From SSSZ01 sp016790965 (lineage in GTDB: Bacteria; Pseudomonadota; Gammaproteobacteria; Burkholderiales; Rhodocyclaceae), in contig JAEUNZ010000020.1 in assembly GCA_016790965.1 (NCBI GenBank), forward strand, positions 1 to 64,000: a stretch of 64,000 bases of DNA, read 5' to 3'. Below, in pieces: positions 37,752 through 45,925 of this stretch. The notes under the pieces were generated by a model. That model made no database searches, was not told where the DNA came from, and saw nothing but the letters and a program-made list of their open reading frames with translations. Each line of letters begins with the position of its first letter. Positions within the stretch are counted from its first letter, which is position 1. The translations under genes were made by a program, and so were the position numbers.

Positions 37752-38020
37752 GCGGCTGCGGTGTCTCCCTCGATTTCCGCATGAACCGAATCAAGCGCAT
37801 CACGCAGGGTCTCTTCGCTCAAGCGGTTGATCGAAGTAGCAACGACATCGGCGGCCTCGATGGCGCCCACCGGTAGACGCTTGCTGTCCAGGGTGGCAAT
37901 GAGCGCTGCGGCAGCCCCTGCCACCTGCAGAAGCACTTGGCGTTCGCCCATGAGCAGTTCGAGTTCCTGGCGCAGAAGCGTGATTTCCTGATCCTTTTGA
38001 GGCATGACCCCTCCTGTCAA
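37748..38020 (-). CDS. Small hypothetical protein, 90 aa
   Basis: 90-aa acidic protein with an N-terminal coiled-coil stretch (KDQEITLLRQELELLMGERQ) and a helical middle (AGAAAALIATLDSKRLPVGA). No recognised family and no signal peptide. It overlaps the Nudix gene by 4 bases downstream and the retropepsin-like gene by 4 bases upstream, so it is almost certainly expressed. The ATG at 38005 (MPQKDQ) is an alternative start. Confidence 0.75.
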   Translation of the reverse strand: MTGGVMPQKDQEITLLRQELELLMGERQVLLQVAGAAAALIATLDSKRLPVGAIEAADVVATSINRLSEETLRDALDSVHAEIEGDTAAA

Positions 38021-38679
38021 TAACGGCGGCGCAGGGTCAGTGTATCCCCATCCCGGACCATTTCAGTCCGGTTGAGGAAACTCATCCCGAGAAGCGCGAA
38101 GGGCATATCACCCGACGCGTGCACTATGGCGTCCACCTGGTGCAACGTAATGTCGCCCACCTGGACCGAATCCAGGGTAAGTTTGCTGACTTCGACCTGG
38201 CCGTTGGCGGTCTGGCTGTAGCCCCGCTTTCCCTTGGCGGGATCAAGCCCCAGGCGCTTGGCGTCCCCAGCCCCCAATGAAACCATGGTGGCCCCGGTAT
38301 CGACTAGAAAACGTGCCGACCGACCATTTATCGTTCCATTGGCATAAAAATGACCCTGTCCATCAGAGGTCAGAATCGCCTTGCTACCTTCCCCTGCGCC
38401 CACATTCCCAACAGCGTGCTGTCCGACCTTGAGCGGACGCCGACGACCATCAATCTCAACGATCACCTGGTCACCCTGTATGGCCACCACCCGCGCGCCC
38501 CCGTAGCTCTGGCCGATGGCCACCGCTTCCGGATCTCCGCCACCTAGCGTAAGCATGGCCTTGCTTCCCATGATCCCCGCCAATCCGATATCCGCCGCCA
38601 GGGAGGCGGACGATAGCGCAAGCAGTAGCCAGGGCATAAAATGCCAGCCTCGTTTTTCTCGGGTCCGTCCTGCCATGCG
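38017..38679 (-). CDS. Retropepsin-like aspartic protease (TIGR02281/clan AA)
   Basis: 220-aa exported or membrane-anchored protein. A basic N-terminus and hydrophobic segment (MPWLLLALSSASLAADIG) form a signal sequence. The C-terminal half is the clan-AA domain with active-site motif FLVDTGATMVSLG, the flap region and the second hydrophobic motif ALLGMSFLNR; it acts as a homodimer in the family. The middle (VVAIQGDQVIVEIDGRRRPL) is a small beta domain seen in this family. Starts at 38679 and 38637 are both possible; the first overlaps the divergent amidotransferase start by 5 bases. Confidence 0.82.
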   Translation of the reverse strand, partial: RMAGRTREKRGWHFMPWLLLALSSASLAADIGLAGIMGSKAMLTLGGGDPEAVAIGQSYGGARVVAIQGDQVIVEIDGRRRPLKVGQHAVGNVGAGEGSKAILTSDGQGHFYANGTINGRSARFLVDTGATMVSLGAGDAKRLGLDPAKGKRGYSQTANGQVEVSKLTLDSVQVGDITLHQVDAIVHASGDMPFALLGMSFLNRTEMVRDGDTLTLRRRY

Positions 38680-39388
38680 TCCTGTCGCCATTTTCCGCCA
38701 TTCGCCCACCGAGGGTCCGGGCTATTTTGCCATATTCCTCGAACGCCACGGGATTCCCTGGCGGCTGATCGCCATCGACGCCGGCGAACCCGTGCCGGCC
38801 AGCGCCGACGCCTATGCCGGCCTCTGCTTCATGGGCGGGCCGATGAGCGTGAATGATCCTTTGCCCTGGATCGACGAGGTCTGCACCCTGATCCGCGATG
38901 CCGTGGCCAAGGACATTCCGGTGATCGGCCACTGCCTCGGCGGCCAGTTGATGAGCAAGGCCCTGGGCGGCCAGGTCACGCGGAACCCGGTCAAGGAGAT
39001 CGGCTGGGGCGAGGCTATGACCGAGCGGAACGACGTCGCCCGTCACTGGCTGGGTGAGCAGGCAGGCCGCGCCGGCACCGTCTTTCAGTGGCATGGGGAA
39101 ACCTTCAGCATTCCCCCCAGCGCCACCCGCCTCTTGGCCAACGCCTATTGCGCCAACCAGATGTTCGTCCTGGGCCCGCACCTGGGCATGCAGTGCCACG
39201 TGGAAATGACGCCAGAGATGATCGCCACCTGGTGCAGTCAGTGGGCCGAGGAAGCCGCCGCCGTCGCGGACCAGCCCAGCGTGCAGAACCCCGCGCAGAT
39301 GCAGGGCGAAGCCGCGACCCACCTGCCGGTCATGCGCGCCCTCGCAGACCAGCTCTACGGTGTCTGGATCAAAGGTCTGAAGACGTAA
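38675..39388 (+). CDS. Class I glutamine amidotransferase-like protein
   Basis: 237-aa protein of the GMP-synthase-like amidotransferase group. The nucleophile Cys lies in VIGHCLGGQLMSKAL and the catalytic His/Glu in CHVEMTPEM; FQWHGETFSIP is a further family motif. It lacks a synthase domain, so the acceptor is unknown; members include glutaminase-like and gamma-glutamyl hydrolases. Start MRPVAIFRHSPTEGPGYF at 38675 is the first ATG giving the family N-terminus. Divergent from the retropepsin-like gene with almost no space between. Confidence 0.85.
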   Translation: MRPVAIFRHSPTEGPGYFAIFLERHGIPWRLIAIDAGEPVPASADAYAGLCFMGGPMSVNDPLPWIDEVCTLIRDAVAKDIPVIGHCLGGQLMSKALGGQVTRNPVKEIGWGEAMTERNDVARHWLGEQAGRAGTVFQWHGETFSIPPSATRLLANAYCANQMFVLGPHLGMQCHVEMTPEMIATWCSQWAEEAAAVADQPSVQNPAQMQGEAATHLPVMRALADQLYGVWIKGLKT

Positions 39389-39394
39389 ATAGGT

Positions 39395-39422
39395 AAATAG
39401 GGCGCCCGCAGGCGCCCTATTC
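39395..39422. terminator. Bidirectional terminator hairpin
   Basis: AATAGGGCGCC / GGCGCCCTATT, 11-bp perfect stem with loop CGCA, between the convergent amidotransferase and yajQ genes. T-tracts are short on both sides, so strength is uncertain. Confidence 0.7.
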
Positions 39423-39441
39423 GTCAGCAGCGCTCTCGCGC

Positions 39442-39936
39442 TCAGTCGCGGAAGTTTCCCGCCTTGATCGGGAAATCCGTGATTGCCTTGCGGATCATCG
39501 CGATGCAGTCCTGCAGGTCGTCCCGCTTGGCCCCCTGAACGCGCACGGCGTCACCCTGAATGGATGCCTGAACCTTGAGCTTGGCATCCTTGATCAGTTT
39601 GACGATCTTCTTGGCCAATTCGGCCTCGATGCCCATCTTGATTTTGAGCTCCTGCTTCACCTTGTTGCCGGATATTTTCTGCACCGGCTGGTGATCAAGG
39701 CGCTTGGTGCTCTCGACCTCTTTCTTCTCCATGGCCGGAAAAAGGATGTCCTTGATCTGGTCGAGCTGGAAGTCTGAATCCCCGTGCAGCGTAATGACTT
39801 TGTCCTTTTCGTTGAGCTCGACCTTGGCTGAGGTTCCCTTGAAGTCGTAGCGGTTGTCGATTTGCCGGACTGCGACGTCGACGGCGTTCTTCAGCGCCAC
39901 CATATCGGCCTCGGAGGTGAAATCAAATGAAGGCAT
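39442..39936 (-). CDS. yajQ: YajQ-family nucleotide/c-di-GMP-binding protein
   Basis: 164-aa protein with two ferredoxin-like domains. The start MPSFDFTSEADMVALKNAVD, the central IDNRYDFKGTSA and the C-terminal AKLKVQASIQGDAVRVQGAK are diagnostic. Xanthomonas and Pseudomonas members bind c-di-GMP and act with transcription regulators; elsewhere the ligand is less certain. ATG at 39936 is preferred over one two codons upstream. It lies 66 bases downstream of ppnP on the same strand. Confidence 0.95.
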   Translation of the reverse strand: MPSFDFTSEADMVALKNAVDVAVRQIDNRYDFKGTSAKVELNEKDKVITLHGDSDFQLDQIKDILFPAMEKKEVESTKRLDHQPVQKISGNKVKQELKIKMGIEAELAKKIVKLIKDAKLKVQASIQGDAVRVQGAKRDDLQDCIAMIRKAITDFPIKAGNFRD

Positions 39937-40002
39937 TTGCAATTCCTGGAATGGAAACGCCCGGCAGAAGCCGGGCAGTCGAAGCCTGGGACCTCTGTGG
40001 AG

Positions 40003-40314
40003 TTAACCGAAGTGACAGACGTAGTGATACGGCTCATCACAGGCAATTTCAAAGCTTGAATTGCCCGGCACATCAAAAGATTGGCCTTCGCCATAGGCCT
40101 TCCACTCACTCTCGCCTTTTAGCTTGACGCGGCAGGAACCACCCACGCCTTCCATCACTTCCGGCGCGCCAGTGTTGAAGGTCAGGCTGGAGGGCAGGAT
40201 GACGCCGACGGTCTTCTTGCTGCCATCGGCAAACTGTACGGTATGGCTGACACACTTACCGTCGAAATAGACATTGGCCTTTTTGACCACGGATACGCTG
40301 TCGAATTGAGACAT
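40003..40314 (-). CDS. ppnP: Pyrimidine/purine nucleoside phosphorylase PpnP
   Basis: 103-aa single-domain cupin that phosphorolyses several nucleosides to free base and ribose-1-phosphate. The sequence VSVVKKANVYFDGKCVSHTV, PEVMEGVGGSCRVKL and the C-terminal YHYVCHFG are typical of the YaiE/PpnP family, and length matches. Its start overlaps the stop of the upstream DUF2788 gene. Confidence 0.93.
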   Translation of the reverse strand: MSQFDSVSVVKKANVYFDGKCVSHTVQFADGSKKTVGVILPSSLTFNTGAPEVMEGVGGSCRVKLKGESEWKAYGEGQSFDVPGNSSFEIACDEPYHYVCHFG

Positions 40315-40538
40315 CAGATTCCCCAGATTTTTTGAATGACCGCTTTGGCAAGAAAACCCACCATACCGAAGGCAAGGACGAAGAAGAGCACGAATGTGCC
40401 CGTCTTGCCCGCCTTCGATTTCCAGGCGATCTCGCCAATGATGAAGAGCATGAAGAGGATGAAGGCGCCAATCCCGTAGGTAGCACCAAAATCCGCAATC
40501 TGTTCCTCGGTGAGCCCGAAGAGTCCCCCGCCGTCCAT
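40314..40538 (-). CDS. Small membrane protein, DUF2788 family
   Basis: 74-aa protein with two transmembrane helices (IGAFILFMLFIIGEIAW and FVLFFVLAFGMVGFLAKAVI) joined by a short basic loop (KSKAGKTG). It resembles the DUF2788 family of beta- and gammaproteobacteria; function unknown. It lies 3 bases after argG and overlaps ppnP by one base, so it may be cotranscribed with argG. Confidence 0.75.
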   Translation of the reverse strand: MDGGGLFGLTEEQIADFGATYGIGAFILFMLFIIGEIAWKSKAGKTGTFVLFFVLAFGMVGFLAKAVIQKIWGI

Positions 40539-40541
40539 ACC

Positions 40542-41999
40542 TTAGGCCTTCTTGCCAGTCGCCCTGCCCGCGGCCTTCTTGGCAACTTGGGCAGATTTCT
40601 TGGAAGCCGCCGGCTTGACGGCCTTCGTGGCCGGCTTGGCCGAGCCACGTTTGGCAGGCACAGCCGGCTTCGCTGCAGCTTTCTTGGCCGCGGGCTTCGC
40701 GGCCTTGGCAACGGCAGGTTTCTCGTCCCGTACGGAGACGGCCTTCGCAGCCTTTGGGGCAGCCGTCTTGCCGGCCTTGCGCCCCGCCAGGTTGGCCGCA
40801 ATGCGCATGCGCAGGGCGTTGAGCTTGATGAAGCCGCCAGCATCGCGCTGGTCGTAGGCGCCGGCATCATCTTCGAATGTCGCGATGGTGGAATCGAACA
40901 GGGAATCGGTCTTGGAATCGCGGCCGACCACGATGACGTTGCCCTTGTAGAGCTTGAGGCGCACGGTCCCGTTGACGGTCTCCTGGGTGTGGTCGATGAG
41001 CACCTGCAGGGCGCGGCGTTCCGGGCTCCACCAGTAGCCGTTATAGACCAGGCTGGCGTAGCGGGGCATGAGGTCGTCCTTGAGGTGGGCGACTTCGCGG
41101 TCCAGGGTGACGGATTCGATGGCGCGGTGGGCGCGCAGCAGGATGGTTCCCCCCGGGGTTTCGTAGCAGCCGCGGGACTTCATCCCGACGTAGCGGTTCT
41201 CCACCAGGTCAAGGCGGCCGATGCCGTGCTTGCCGCCCAACTGGTTGAGGGAGCCGAGCAGTTCGTGAGCCTTCATCTTCTTGCCGTTGATGGACACCAG
41301 GTCGCCCTTGACGAATTCCAGGTCAAGGTATTCGGCCTTGTTGGGCGCCTTTTCCGGGGAGACGGTCCACCGCCACATGGATTCCTCGGCCTCTGCCGCC
41401 GGGTCTTCGAGATGGCGGCCTTCGTAGGAGATGTGCAACAGGTTGGCATCCATGGAATAGGGAGAGCCACCCTTCTTGTGCTTCATGTCGATGGCGATAC
41501 CGTGTTTCTCGGCGTAGGCCATGAGCTTTTCGCGGGAGAGCAGATCCCATTCGCGCCAGGGAGCGATCACCTTGATGCCGGGCTTCAAGGCATAGGCGCC
41601 CAGTTCGAAGCGCACCTGATCGTTGCCCTTGCCGGTGGCACCGTGACAGATGGCGTCGGCCCCGGTTTCATTGACGATCTCGATGAGGCGCTTGGCGATC
41701 AGCGGGCGGGCGATGGAGGTACCGAGCAGGTACTCGCCTTCGTAGATGGTGTTGGCGCGGAACATGGGGAAGACGAAGTCGCGCACGAACTCTTCCCGCA
41801 GGTCGTCGATGTAGATGTTCCTGGCCTTGATGCCGGCCTTGAGAGCCTTTGCGCGGGCCGGTTCCAGCTCCTCGCCCTGCCCCAGGTCGGCGGTAAAGGT
41901 CACCACTTCGCACTTGTAGACGTCCTGCAGCCACTTCAGGATAACCGAGGTATCGAGACCGCCGGAGTAGGCCAGCACCACCTTCTTGATGTCGCTCAT
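40542..41999 (-). CDS. argG: Argininosuccinate synthase with histone-H1-like C-terminal tail
   Basis: 485-aa enzyme joining citrulline and aspartate with ATP. Residues 1-408 are the complete enzyme: ATP loop AYSGGLDTSVILKWL, DLGQGEELEPAR, CHGATGKGNDQVRFE and the C-terminal NALRMRIAANLAG. About 77 further residues (nucleotides 40542-40775) are an Ala/Lys/Pro tail of AAKP/KKAAAKPA type units, as in histone-H1-like proteins and AlgP/PhaF tails; ordinary ArgG ends before it. No frameshift is needed, so the tail is part of the same frame. Start MSDIKKVVLAYSGG at 41999. Third gene of argD-argF-argG. Confidence 0.95.
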   Translation of the reverse strand: MSDIKKVVLAYSGGLDTSVILKWLQDVYKCEVVTFTADLGQGEELEPARAKALKAGIKARNIYIDDLREEFVRDFVFPMFRANTIYEGEYLLGTSIARPLIAKRLIEIVNETGADAICHGATGKGNDQVRFELGAYALKPGIKVIAPWREWDLLSREKLMAYAEKHGIAIDMKHKKGGSPYSMDANLLHISYEGRHLEDPAAEAEESMWRWTVSPEKAPNKAEYLDLEFVKGDLVSINGKKMKAHELLGSLNQLGGKHGIGRLDLVENRYVGMKSRGCYETPGGTILLRAHRAIESVTLDREVAHLKDDLMPRYASLVYNGYWWSPERRALQVLIDHTQETVNGTVRLKLYKGNVIVVGRDSKTDSLFDSTIATFEDDAGAYDQRDAGGFIKLNALRMRIAANLAGRKAGKTAAPKAAKAVSVRDEKPAVAKAAKPAAKKAAAKPAVPAKRGSAKPATKAVKPAASKKSAQVAKKAAGRATGKKA

Positions 42000-42009
42000 T
42001 TCGCTTCCC

Positions 42010-42933
42010 TTATTTCGTTTCAACCTTGCCCAAGAGGAGGTACTCCATGAGGGCCTTCTGAACATGCAATCGGTTCTCTGCCTCGTCCCAGACCACGGAT
42101 TGGGGCCCGTCGATGACTTCCGCCGTCACTTCTTCACCGCGATGGGCGGGCAGGCAGTGCATGAACACCGCATCCGGGTTGGCCACCCGCATCATGTCGC
42201 CATCGACACACCAGTCGGCGAAGGCCTTGAGGCGTTCTTCGTTTTCCGCCTCGAAACCCATGGAGGTCCACACATCGGTGGTGACCAGATCGGCATCCCG
42301 GCAGGCATCCATCGGATCGGCAAAGACTTGATACCGGGCCGGAGCAACGCCGGCAATGAGCGCCAGATCCAGGGCGTAGCCGGGCGGCGTTGACACGTGG
42401 ACCTTGAAATCCAGCACTTCGGCCGCCTGGAGCCAGGTGTTGCACATGTTGTTGGCGTCACCCACCCAGGCCACCGTCTTGCCCTGGATGGGCCCGCGAT
42501 GCTCGATGTAGGTGAAGATGTCCGCCATGATCTGGCAGGGATGGTATTCGTTGGTCAGGCCGTTGATCACCGGCACCCGGGAATTGGCGGCGAAGCGCTC
42601 GATGATCTCCTGCTCGAAGGTGCGGATCATGACGATGTCGCTCATGCGGGAGATGACCTGGGCCGCGTCCTCCACCGGCTCGCCGCGCCCTAACTGGGAA
42701 TCGCGGGTATTGAGGTAGATGGCCGAACCGCCCAACTGCTGCATGCCGGCTTCAAACGAGAGGCGAGTCCGCGTGCTGGCCTTCTCGAAGATCATGACCA
42801 GGGTACGGTCGGTCAGCGGCCAGTATTGCTGGTAGGCCTTGAAGCGCTTCTTGATGGCGCGGGTGCGCTCGAAAAGGTAGGCGAATTCATCAGCGCTGAA
42901 ATCCTTGAACTGCAGGAAATGCTTGATCGCCAT
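42010..42933 (-). CDS. argF: Ornithine carbamoyltransferase
   Basis: 307-aa enzyme forming citrulline from ornithine and carbamoyl phosphate. Carbamoyl-phosphate loop STRTRLSFEAGM, HPCQ motif (NEYHPCQIMADIF) and the ornithine site FMHCLPAHRGEEV are intact. Start MAIKHFLQFKDFSADE at 42933, two bases after the argD stop; the longer upstream frame lies in argD. Followed by argG after 10 bases, so the three arginine genes form one operon. Confidence 0.97.
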   Translation of the reverse strand: MAIKHFLQFKDFSADEFAYLFERTRAIKKRFKAYQQYWPLTDRTLVMIFEKASTRTRLSFEAGMQQLGGSAIYLNTRDSQLGRGEPVEDAAQVISRMSDIVMIRTFEQEIIERFAANSRVPVINGLTNEYHPCQIMADIFTYIEHRGPIQGKTVAWVGDANNMCNTWLQAAEVLDFKVHVSTPPGYALDLALIAGVAPARYQVFADPMDACRDADLVTTDVWTSMGFEAENEERLKAFADWCVDGDMMRVANPDAVFMHCLPAHRGEEVTAEVIDGPQSVVWDEAENRLHVQKALMEYLLLGKVETK

Positions 42934-42935
42934 GA

Positions 42936-44108
42936 TCAGCCCCCCAGGAATTCCTTGATGAGCGGCGCGAGGCGCTGCACCAGTTCGTCCGCCTCGGCTT
43001 CGGTGAAGATCAGCGGCGGCAGCAGGCGCACGACCTTGTCGGCCGTCACGTTGATGAGCAGGCCAGCGGCCAGCGCCTTGGTGATCAGCTCGCTGCATGG
43101 CCGATCCAGTTCGATGCCGATCATCAGCCCCTGGCCACGGATATCGACGATACCCGTGACACTGGAGAGGGCGGCGGCGAAGCCGGCCCGAATGCGGGCA
43201 CCGACACGCTCGGCAGCCGCCATCAGACCGTCCCGCTCGATGGTATCGATGGTAGTCAGTGCCGCCGTGCAGGCCAGCGGATTGCCGCCGAAGGTGGAAC
43301 CGTGGTTACCCGGCCCGAAGAGCCCGGCGGCGCGGCCGCCCGCTAGGCAGGCGCCGATGGGCACGCCGGACCCGAGGCCCTTGGCCAGGGTGGCGATATC
43401 CGGCAGGATGCCAGCGTGCTGATAGCCGAACCAGGTTCCGGTACGGGCCATGCCACACTGGACCTCGTCGCAGATCATAAGCCACTCGCGCTCGTCGCAG
43501 AGGGCACGGAGTTCGCGCTGGAAATGCTCGGAAGCCAAGTTGATACCGCCCTCGCCCTGGACGATCTCCAGCATCACCGCGACGATATTGCCGTGATGCT
43601 CCGCCACATTGCGAATCGCCTCGATATCGTTGTACGGCACCCGCAGGAACCCCGCGACCAGGGGCTCGAAACCGGCCTGGGCTTTGCGGTTTCCGGTGGC
43701 CGACAGGGTTGCCATAGTACGGCCGTGGAAAGCCTTTTCCATGACGATGATGGTCGGCGTCTCGATGCCCTTCTTGTGGCCGTAATAGCGCGCCAGTTTG
43801 ATGGCGGCCTCGTTGGCCTCGCACCCGGAGTTACAGAAAAAGATTTCCTGCAGACCAGACTTGGCGGCGAGCTTGTCCGCCAGAACCTCCTGGCCGGTCA
43901 CGCGGTATAGATTGGAGGTGTGAAGGAGTTGTCCCGCCTGGCTTGCGATAGCCTCGACCAACCGCGGATGGCCATGCCCCAGGGTATTCACAGCAATGCC
44001 GGAAAGGGCGTCGAGGTATTCCCGCCCTTCCGTATCGGTTATCCGGGAGCCCTTGCCGTGACTGAAGGCCACGGGCAGTCGGGCGTAGGTATTCATGACA
44101 TGCGACAT
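42936..44108 (-). CDS. argD: Acetylornithine aminotransferase
   Basis: 390-aa class-III PLP aminotransferase acting on N-acetylornithine (and probably succinyldiaminopimelate). Motifs: GIAVNTLGHGHP, FFCNSGCEANEAAIKLARYY, EIVQGEGGI, ICDEVQCGMARTG and the PLP-lysine loop TLAKGLGSGVPIGACL. First gene of argD-argF-argG. The ATG at 44096 is an alternative to 44108. A hairpin (CGGCGG/CCGCCG) lies in the leader near 44200, which could be regulatory but has no clear partner structure. Confidence 0.94.
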   Translation of the reverse strand: MSHVMNTYARLPVAFSHGKGSRITDTEGREYLDALSGIAVNTLGHGHPRLVEAIASQAGQLLHTSNLYRVTGQEVLADKLAAKSGLQEIFFCNSGCEANEAAIKLARYYGHKKGIETPTIIVMEKAFHGRTMATLSATGNRKAQAGFEPLVAGFLRVPYNDIEAIRNVAEHHGNIVAVMLEIVQGEGGINLASEHFQRELRALCDEREWLMICDEVQCGMARTGTWFGYQHAGILPDIATLAKGLGSGVPIGACLAGGRAAGLFGPGNHGSTFGGNPLACTAALTTIDTIERDGLMAAAERVGARIRAGFAAALSSVTGIVDIRGQGLMIGIELDRPCSELITKALAAGLLINVTADKVVRLLPPLIFTEAEADELVQRLAPLIKEFLGG

Positions 44109-44331
44109 GTGCAGAACCTGCAATCGGCCCCGCCAATCCGGAACCCTTCCGGGCGTGACGCTGCCGGAGAAGCGGATTTTGGAGCGGCAAGAAACGAAAA
44201 CGGCGGCCAACGCCGCCGGAACCGAAGCAACCAGGAAAACAGTTGCAGAGGCGCGAATCTTAAGGGAAAAATAGCGCCTTGTACATAAGGAGAACCGTCC
44301 GCCGCCCCCGCTTGGCGAGCGTCGACACACC

Positions 44332-45114
44332 ATGCGCATCGCCATTTTCAACCAGAAGGGTGGGGTCGGGAAAACCACGACTGCACTGAACCTGGCCGCC
44401 GCCGCCCACCGGACCGGCAATCCCTGCCTGCTGATCGACCTCGACCCCCAGGGGCACCTGAGCAATATCCATGGGGACGCCCCTGCCGAAGCCGCTCGGA
44501 GCATTTTCGCCTTCTATCAGGAGACCCGCAGCCTTGGCGAGGTCGAAATCGAGTGGCCGGAAATCGGTCATCTCATCCCGGCCCACCAGCAACTCATCAA
44601 AGTCGATTCAATCTTCGGCAAGGGTCCGACCATACTCAACCGCCTGAAGGCCGGCCTTGATCACTTAGAAACTGTGAAACCAGGGCGACCGACCTATATC
44701 GACTGTTGCCCCTACATAGGTGTCTTGGCGCTGAACGCGGTGTTCGCCTGCGATCTGATACTGGTTCCGATTTCCACCGACTACCTGTCCTTGCAAGCCG
44801 CCGACCAGATCACCCGCACCCTCCGCGTTCTGGAGCCCGTTCTGAAACGCCGTGTCGAACGCCGCTACCTTCTGACCCGCTTCGACCGTCGCCGTCGCAT
44901 GAGCGAGGACATCCGCAGCCGCCTGCGCGACCGCTATGGAGACGAAGTTCTGGGTACAGTCATTTCTGAAAACGTTTCAGTCGCCGAGAGCCCAGCCCGG
45001 AATCGAGACATTTTTCGGCAGAATTCCGCGAGCACCGGTGCGGCCGATTACCTCGCACTCCATAGGGAACTGACTGAAGCGGGCTTCCTGGCGGGGACCG
45101 GAGCACCCCGATAA
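44332..45114 (+). CDS. ParA/MinD-family ATPase, without ParB
   Basis: 260-aa cytoplasmic ATPase with deviant Walker A KGGVGKTT (residues 9-16), LLIDLDPQGHLSN and DCCPYIGVLALNA. Relatives move cargo such as chromosomes, plasmids, chemoreceptor arrays or carboxysomes. No parB, parS-like repeat or cargo gene is next to it, so the chromosomal segregation role is unlikely. It is divergent from argD and convergent with the 77-aa gene. Confidence 0.85.
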   Translation: MRIAIFNQKGGVGKTTTALNLAAAAHRTGNPCLLIDLDPQGHLSNIHGDAPAEAARSIFAFYQETRSLGEVEIEWPEIGHLIPAHQQLIKVDSIFGKGPTILNRLKAGLDHLETVKPGRPTYIDCCPYIGVLALNAVFACDLILVPISTDYLSLQAADQITRTLRVLEPVLKRRVERRYLLTRFDRRRRMSEDIRSRLRDRYGDEVLGTVISENVSVAESPARNRDIFRQNSASTGAADYLALHRELTEAGFLAGTGAPR

Positions 45115-45134
45115 GCGCATTGCTCAGGTCGGGT

Positions 45135-45368
45135 TCAGGCCCTGGATGCTGTAATCAGGTCCATGACATCCTCGTAGCTCACCGTGCTCCGGCCGTTAAG
45201 GGCGGTTTGCCTGCGGTGGGCTTCAAGGATTTCACAGCCCTGGTAGATCTGGCGCAGCTTTCGCTCTGCCTCCAGTTCGTCACGACCTGAGATCGAGAGG
45301 TTTTCGACGACCGCCCCATTGCGGGTTCTAATCCTGAAGTCATACTTGACAATCAAGGCTGGTGCCAT
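45135..45368 (-). CDS. Hypothetical protein, 77 aa
   Basis: 77-aa protein, MAPALIVKYDFRIRTRNGAV at the start, with a predicted beta-alpha pattern (NLSISGRDELEAERKLRQIY) and an acidic end. No family recognised. Composition around it is AT-richer than the neighbours. The ribosome site AGGTGG lies in one arm of a small hairpin upstream of the ATG (45373-45395). Confidence 0.6.
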   Translation of the reverse strand: MAPALIVKYDFRIRTRNGAVVENLSISGRDELEAERKLRQIYQGCEILEAHRRQTALNGRSTVSYEDVMDLITASRA

Positions 45369-45372
45369 AAAA

Positions 45373-45395
45373 CCACCTTAGGATCATATAGGTGG
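45373..45395 (-). promoter_or_regulatory. Hairpin that could cover the ribosome site of the 77-aa gene
   Basis: CCACCT (45373-45378) and AGGTGG (45390-45395) can pair with an 11-base loop. On the minus strand the downstream arm is the AGGTGG Shine-Dalgarno-like sequence four bases before the ATG, so pairing would hide it. The stem is only 6 bp. Confidence 0.35.
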
Positions 45396-45551
45396 GTGAA
45401 GTATATGCAGTGAAATCTAGAAATTCAAAATATCTCATTAACAGATAAGGACTTTATTATTCTTCCTGTCGCGCCTCAGCCACAGAACGCCCCGGTCTGC
45501 TAGAATGCCGCCACCGAGGCCGCCAGAGCCGAAAATACAAGCTGAGTGGAC

Positions 45552-45854
45552 ATGACAACGCCGGAGACAACTGCCTTCATCATTGTCGGCCTCACTCGGG
45601 ACGGGAAGAAATTCCGCCCGAGCGACTGGGCAGAACGACTGTGCGGCGTAATGTCCGCCTTCGGCGCCGAGCGCAAGATGAAATACTCCCCTTACGTCGG
45701 GCCTGGCGACTACGGGGGCGAGAAGGCAGTGTTCATCGATGGGCGACTGGGAGAAATCGAGCCGATGGCCTATCGCTTCATGCTCAATTTCGCGCAAGAC
45801 AACGACCTACAGATCATCGACGGCGTATGCATGCTCGACGGAAGAAAGAAGTAA
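45552..45854 (+). CDS. DUF3579 family protein
   Basis: 100-aa soluble protein of a small betaproteobacterial family (DUF3579): TAFIIVGLTRDGKKFRPSDW, ERLCGVMSAFG, MKYSPYVGPGDYGGEKAVFI and FMLNFAQDNDLQIIDGVCML. Structure is known for a homologue but function is not. ATG at 45552 is preferred over a GTG six bases upstream. It stands alone before the strong terminator shared with rpsT. Confidence 0.8.
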   Translation: MTTPETTAFIIVGLTRDGKKFRPSDWAERLCGVMSAFGAERKMKYSPYVGPGDYGGEKAVFIDGRLGEIEPMAYRFMLNFAQDNDLQIIDGVCMLDGRKK

Positions 45855-45864
45855 ACCTGCTCTA

Positions 45865-45914
45865 CCGGTTCAATACAAAACGGCGCCTTGGGGCGCCGTT
45901 TTGTATTGAACCGG
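45865..45914. terminator. Bidirectional terminator with 23-bp perfect stem
   Basis: CCGGTTCAATACAAAACGGC plus GCC (45865-45887) pairs perfectly with 45892-45914 around the loop TTGG. The AAAA/TTTT segment inside the stem gives a U-run for a shorter CGGCGCC hairpin in both directions. It separates the DUF3579 gene (+) from rpsT (-). Confidence 0.85.
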
Positions 45915-45925
45915 ATTTCAACCTA

